From: Prevotella brunnea
GTDB lineage: Bacteria; Bacteroidota; Bacteroidia; Bacteroidales; Bacteroidaceae
NCBI RefSeq assembly: GCF_008016795.1
Contig: NZ_SDIK01000054.1
Span: 1 to 57,784, forward strand
Reading direction: 5' to 3'
DNA: 57,784 nucleotides
Part shown: piece after piece, positions 54,670-57,784 of the stretch
Layout of the letters: each line of letters opens with the position of its first letter
Numbering within the stretch: the stretch's first letter is position 1
Made by a program: the position numbers and the translations under genes
The notes under the pieces: model-generated
Seen by the model: only the letters and a program-made list of their open reading frames with translations
The model's database searches: none
Told to the model about the DNA's origin: nothing

Positions 54670-56451
54670 ATGTCGAAAAACAAAATTGACATTAATGGCA
54701 TAGAACTGAATAATGAGGATTTTCAGAAGGCACTCCAAATTATTCAGTTCACGCATAATTCTCTTTTTCTGACCGGCAGAGCAGGAACGGGAAAATCGAC
54801 ATTCCTGCACTACATCGCCGCGACTACCAAGAAAAAGCATATTATATTAGCCCCAACCGGCATCGCGGCCATTAATGCCGGTGGATCAACACTGCACAGT
54901 TTCTTCAAACTTCCCTTTCATCCCCTTCTCCCAAACGACCAACAATACTCCGTAAGAAATATACGGAACGCCCTAAAATACAATTCCGACAAACAAAAAC
55001 TTTTGCGCGAGGTGGAACTTATCATTATTGATGAAATCAGTATGGTAAGGGCTGATATCATCGACTTTATCGACAAAGTACTTCGTGTTTACAATCGCAA
55101 CATGCGAGAGCCGTTCGGTGGGAAACAAATGCTGTTTGTCGGAGACATTTATCAATTGGAACCTGTTCTGAAAGAAGAGGACAGAAAATTGCTTCAAGCA
55201 TTTTATCAAAGCAGCTACTTCTTCGACGCAAAAGTGTTCCAACAAATTCCACTCGTCAGCATAGAACTACAAAAAGTCTATCGACAAAACGACCCCACTT
55301 TTATTTCCATTCTCGACAGAATTCGCACGAATCAAATCAACAATAAGGATTTGGCTCGTATCAACGAACAGGTATGCCCGAAAGAAAAAGAAGAACCGGT
55401 TGGAAAAGAAAAGGACAACGATTTGTCCGTTACCCTATCTTCGAGACGCGACACTGTAGATTGGATAAACTCTCAACAACTTGACCTGCTTCCCAACGAT
55501 AAAGTTACTTTTTTCGGAAATATCACAGGCGAATTTCCAGAAAGCAGCCTTCCCACATCCATGGAATTGGTGCTCAAGGTGGGAGCACAAATCATGTTCA
55601 TCAAAAACGATATAGAAAAGCAATGGGTTAATGGAACTCTCGGCACGGTTAGTGGCATTGACGAGGAAGATGGGCTGCTCTACATTCATACAGAGGAAAA
55701 CGAAGACCTACAGGTGGAAAGAGAGACATGGGAAAATATCAGATATCGGTTCAATGAGGAAGAACAAAAAATCGAAGAGGAACAGATAGGTACATTTGAA
55801 CAATTCCCCGTTAAACTGGCATGGGCGATAACCGTACACAAAAGTCAGGGACTTACGTTTAAGAACGTAACCATAGATTTTACCGGAGGGGTTTTTGCCG
55901 GAGGACAGACCTATGTTGCACTCTCGAGATGTAAGAGTTTGGAAGGAATCACCTTGCGTGAACCCATAAAAAGAAATGACATATTCGTAAAATCCGAAGT
56001 AGCACATTTCGCAGAGCATTTCAACAATAGGAGCATAATAGAAAAAGCACTGGTGCAAAGTAAAGCCGACAAAGAATATTTCGATGCCAACGCATCGTTC
56101 GAGCGGGGAGATTTCGATTCATTCTTAAAAAACTTCTTCTTGGCCATACACAGCAGATATGACATTGAAAAACCCATTGTCAAAAGGTTTTTAAGGCGTA
56201 AACTACAAATCATCAATCGACTAAAGGATGAGAACAAAGCACTTAAAGAGCAACAAGTCCGACAAGCCCAACTCTTGAAAAGATTATCAGCTGAATACGT
56301 AGTCATGGGTAAAGATTGTGAAAAGGAAGGAATGACTTCCGCTGCCATAAACAATTACAAAAAAGCTTTGGAACTTTATCCCGACAACCCATCAGCCAAG
56401 AGAAAATTGAAAAAGCTTCTTCCGAAAGAGACACAAAAAAATAAATCCTGA
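54670..56451 (+). CDS. PIF1-like helicase with C-terminal coiled coil and TPR-like repeat
   Basis: The 593-residue protein is a superfamily 1B helicase. Walker A is GRAGTGKST with Lys42, followed by LAPTGIAAINAGGSTLHSFF, IIIDEISMVRAD, VGDIYQLEPV, ELQKVYRQND, and late motifs TVHKSQGLTF and YVALSRCKSLEGI. After about residue 470 comes a region with a coiled coil (NRLKDENKALKEQQVRQAQLL), ending in a TPR-like unit (AAINNYKKALELYPDNPSAKRKLKKLL), which suggests protein partners. It starts 2 bp after the PBP1A stop, so translation is coupled. Why a helicase sits in an envelope operon is not clear. Confidence 0.88.
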   Translation: MSKNKIDINGIELNNEDFQKALQIIQFTHNSLFLTGRAGTGKSTFLHYIAATTKKKHIILAPTGIAAINAGGSTLHSFFKLPFHPLLPNDQQYSVRNIRNALKYNSDKQKLLREVELIIIDEISMVRADIIDFIDKVLRVYNRNMREPFGGKQMLFVGDIYQLEPVLKEEDRKLLQAFYQSSYFFDAKVFQQIPLVSIELQKVYRQNDPTFISILDRIRTNQINNKDLARINEQVCPKEKEEPVGKEKDNDLSVTLSSRRDTVDWINSQQLDLLPNDKVTFFGNITGEFPESSLPTSMELVLKVGAQIMFIKNDIEKQWVNGTLGTVSGIDEEDGLLYIHTEENEDLQVERETWENIRYRFNEEEQKIEEEQIGTFEQFPVKLAWAITVHKSQGLTFKNVTIDFTGGVFAGGQTYVALSRCKSLEGITLREPIKRNDIFVKSEVAHFAEHFNNRSIIEKALVQSKADKEYFDANASFERGDFDSFLKNFFLAIHSRYDIEKPIVKRFLRRKLQIINRLKDENKALKEQQVRQAQLLKRLSAEYVVMGKDCEKEGMTSAAINNYKKALELYPDNPSAKRKLKKLLPKETQKNKS

Positions 56452-56456
56452 AACAA

Positions 56457-56957
56457 ATGCACAACTCACCCGGTTCATATATCACACATATCATCTCACT
56501 TTTCGGAATTGCGTTGCTCACAGCATGCAACGGTCAAAAAGTGCACAATGTTCCAACCGGAGATACTGTCGCAGCTGAAGTATTTGCCCCCATAGAACAA
56601 GACACAATCGTTCGCATAAATCTTCAACAAATTACCAAATTGGCATTTCCCAAATACAAAATCAAGAAAGCAGAACCGATTCTCCCCGACTCCATCAGCA
56701 TCGCCGCCGATGAGGAAACCGTTAGCGGAGGTAATTACAAAGCCACATTGGTGCTCGACTCCGTCCCCTCAAAGGCTTTTTACGCAAGAATTGAAAACGC
56801 GGCAAAAAAGGACACCTGCTGGACTATTAACAAGTTCGCGTGTATCTACGATTGTAAAGACAAAAATAACGGAAAGTATCAAGTGATTGTAAGCAAGGAC
56901 ACGCCACTCATCTACGTTACACACCTCAACGCAGACATGATAAAACAGAAAAAATAA
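56457..56957 (+). CDS. Putative lipoprotein of unknown function
   Basis: The 166-residue protein has an N-terminal hydrophobic segment ending in a lipobox-like LLTAC (Cys24), then a mature region I do not recognise, with SGGNYKATLVLDSVPSKAFYARIENA and a Cys pair (DTCWTINKFACIYDC) that could form disulfides. It lies 5 bp after the helicase and is the last gene of the operon. The N-terminal MHNSPGSY start is the only Met before the signal. Confidence 0.6.
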   Translation: MHNSPGSYITHIISLFGIALLTACNGQKVHNVPTGDTVAAEVFAPIEQDTIVRINLQQITKLAFPKYKIKKAEPILPDSISIAADEETVSGGNYKATLVLDSVPSKAFYARIENAAKKDTCWTINKFACIYDCKDKNNGKYQVIVSKDTPLIYVTHLNADMIKQKK

Positions 56958-57259
56958 TTTTGTAAAAAATCTTCACCCCTTATATTCAAGTCCTTTGCTT
57001 TTGCCGTGTAAAAGAGCTGTTTTTAGGCAGCAAAAGAGCATCAACAAGATTGCATCAAGTCATGAACATTTGACGTATTTTATTCCGATGCCGAATAACA
57101 CATATCCCTTTATGTCCTCAATCCGTATTCAGGTGATGGCAAACAGACGCTTGATAGTGAATATTCTACTCGACCATCATTGTGAAATTATATTACAAAA
57201 ACTGCATCCGAGACATGCTTCGTAATTTACTGATAATCAGAAGGATATTAATTGCTATT
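56958..57259. other. Intergenic gap after the envelope operon
   Basis: It contains the short GCTTTT-family repeat pair at 56997-57040. The open frame at 56995-57225 begins inside that pair and shows no domain, so I reject it. No terminator of the operon was found. Confidence 0.45.
56997..57040. repeat. 22-bp palindromic repeat pair, GCTTTT family (array G)
   Basis: Two units at 56997-57018 and 57019-57040 have the form G[C/T]TTTT, variable centre, AAAAGAGC, exactly 22 bp apart. Each is an imperfect hairpin, and the junction AAAAGAGCTGTTTTT can also pair. The sequence is different from the AAGCTT and ATTACC families. Confidence 0.55.
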
Positions 57260-57330
57260 TAAAAGCTTGCCTTTTGCACTCCAATTCATGACCTTTGGCA
57301 ATGCAAAAGCTTACCTTTTACGGAGCAAAA
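57260..57330. repeat. 22-bp palindromic repeat array, AAGCTT family, interrupted by the IS (array E)
   Basis: Units start at 57260, 57282 (degenerate) and 57304, 22 bp apart; a fourth starts at 57326 but is cut after CAAAA by the insertion sequence. Unit 3 has AAAAGCTTACCTTTT. TACCTTTT (57312-57319) pairs with AAAAGGTA (57327-57334), the complementary-change pattern of array C. The last bases of that pair coincide with the element's end. Confidence 0.8.
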
Positions 57331-57784
57331 GGTAGTGTCCTTAAAAGTGTGTAATTCATCTTTCCTTTCTCTGTACTTCCACTGTTATTTTATTCTTTTC
57401 TTTCCAGTTTTTGAATTGATATATTCTCCTTTCATATGTCGTCTTTGTTTCCTCCATCGCCACGGCTGCCAGGAGGAAGATGACAGACTTCTCTGATGGC
57501 ATGGATGTTCTCATTTGGATGGTTCTCCTGTACTTCCTGTTGAGCCTTTCAATCCAGTTGGTCGTATATATGCACCTCTGCACTTGAGCCGGGAAGTCCA
57601 TATACGTGAAATAGGCACTGTTGCGTTCGGCCTTGTATTTTCTTAGTGCAGGATATTTCCTTTCCCATTTCTCGACAAAGGTAATGATTTGTGCGTATCC
57701 CTGCAAGGAATTCATTTCGTTGTTCTCCAGTTGTAACACCTCACTGAGTTGCTGCGCCATTACCGGTTTGTCTTTATGTGATGC
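57331..57784 (-). mobile_element. IS256-family insertion sequence, truncated by window edge (right copy)
   Basis: An inverted copy of the element at the left edge. Its tail begins GGTAGTGTCC and is followed inward by the transposase stop. It sits in the fourth unit of array E. The element continues past the window edge. Confidence 0.8.
57356..57784 (-). CDS. IS256-family transposase, C-terminal fragment (right copy)
   Basis: The frame runs in from the window edge, beginning ASHKDKPVMAQQLSEV and continuing to the shared IYTTNWIERLNRKYRRTIQ block and the same C-terminus as the left copy. Differences from the left copy include SEVLQ, GYAQI and FPAQV. The DNA also differs at third positions, so the copies are related but not recent identical duplicates. 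The N-terminal half lies outside the window. Confidence 0.85.
   Translation of the reverse strand, partial: ASHKDKPVMAQQLSEVLQLENNEMNSLQGYAQIITFVEKWERKYPALRKYKAERNSAYFTYMDFPAQVQRCIYTTNWIERLNRKYRRTIQMRTSMPSEKSVIFLLAAVAMEETKTTYERRIYQFKNWKEKNKITVEVQRKER

Noticed and set aside
56995-57225. 76-codon plus-strand frame after the envelope operon
   Set aside because: Starts within the GCTTTT-family repeat pair; no domain, and frames through such repeats are easily spurious.

Overview
The window looks like a stretch of Bacteroidales chromosome, most likely from Prevotella or a close relative. The evidence is Bacteroidota-type promoters (TAnnTTTG -7 boxes, usually continuing as TTTGC), an LpxC-FabZ fusion, Bacteroidota-specific families (DUF4494, DUF4465, DUF5715, Lnb/DUF4105) and several outer-membrane and secreted proteins. 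No rRNA, tRNA, CRISPR array, prophage or conjugative module was seen.

Layout. Both edges carry truncated, inverted copies of one IS256-family (mutator-type) insertion sequence, with the transposase C-termini facing inward. From the left come: a secreted DUF4465 protein; a phosphohexomutase-GNAT pair; Tag glycosylase, divergent from a UvrD-type helicase with an inserted DnaQ-like exonuclease domain; an exonuclease-ComEC pair with TruA; an EFR1 flavodoxin/ferredoxin protein followed by a secreted M6 protease; a DUF4494-YggS pair, divergent from a LolC/E-like permease; a helical lipoprotein; NifJ; an AAA ATPase, divergent from an ATP-grasp-like protein; a porin with a small membrane protein; then PpiD-like chaperone, CNNM/CorC protein, LptC and an outer-membrane protein on the minus strand. 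The right half is mostly on the plus strand: Lnb-like protein, SecA, a small 35-residue ORF, PhoH-purC-menG-aroE-purM-prfA-pyrF, an HD hydrolase, and an envelope operon lpxD-lpxC/fabZ-lpxA-miaA-PBP1A-PIF1-like helicase-lipoprotein.

Themes. Much of the window serves the cell envelope: lipid A synthesis, LPS transport, lipoprotein handling, secretion, peptidoglycan synthesis and outer-membrane protein folding. It is interleaved with nucleotide synthesis and DNA repair. Gene order is compact and housekeeping-like; the real accessory material is in the intergenic gaps.

Most unusual signal. Long intergenic gaps hold short tandem arrays of palindromic units with a period of 22 bp. At least three unrelated sequence families share this period: an AAAAGCTTAGCTTTT family (five loci), an ATTACC...GGTAAT family (one locus) and a GCTTTT...AAAAG family (one locus). 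The AAGCTT-type arrays lie in long gaps between convergent genes, neighbouring units carry complementary substitutions that keep inter-unit hairpins, and both flanking IS copies abut or interrupt such arrays. Other points worth checking are probable leaderless transcripts, a 35-residue ORF with its own transcription unit, and a G8 tract abutting an ATG in a composition island.
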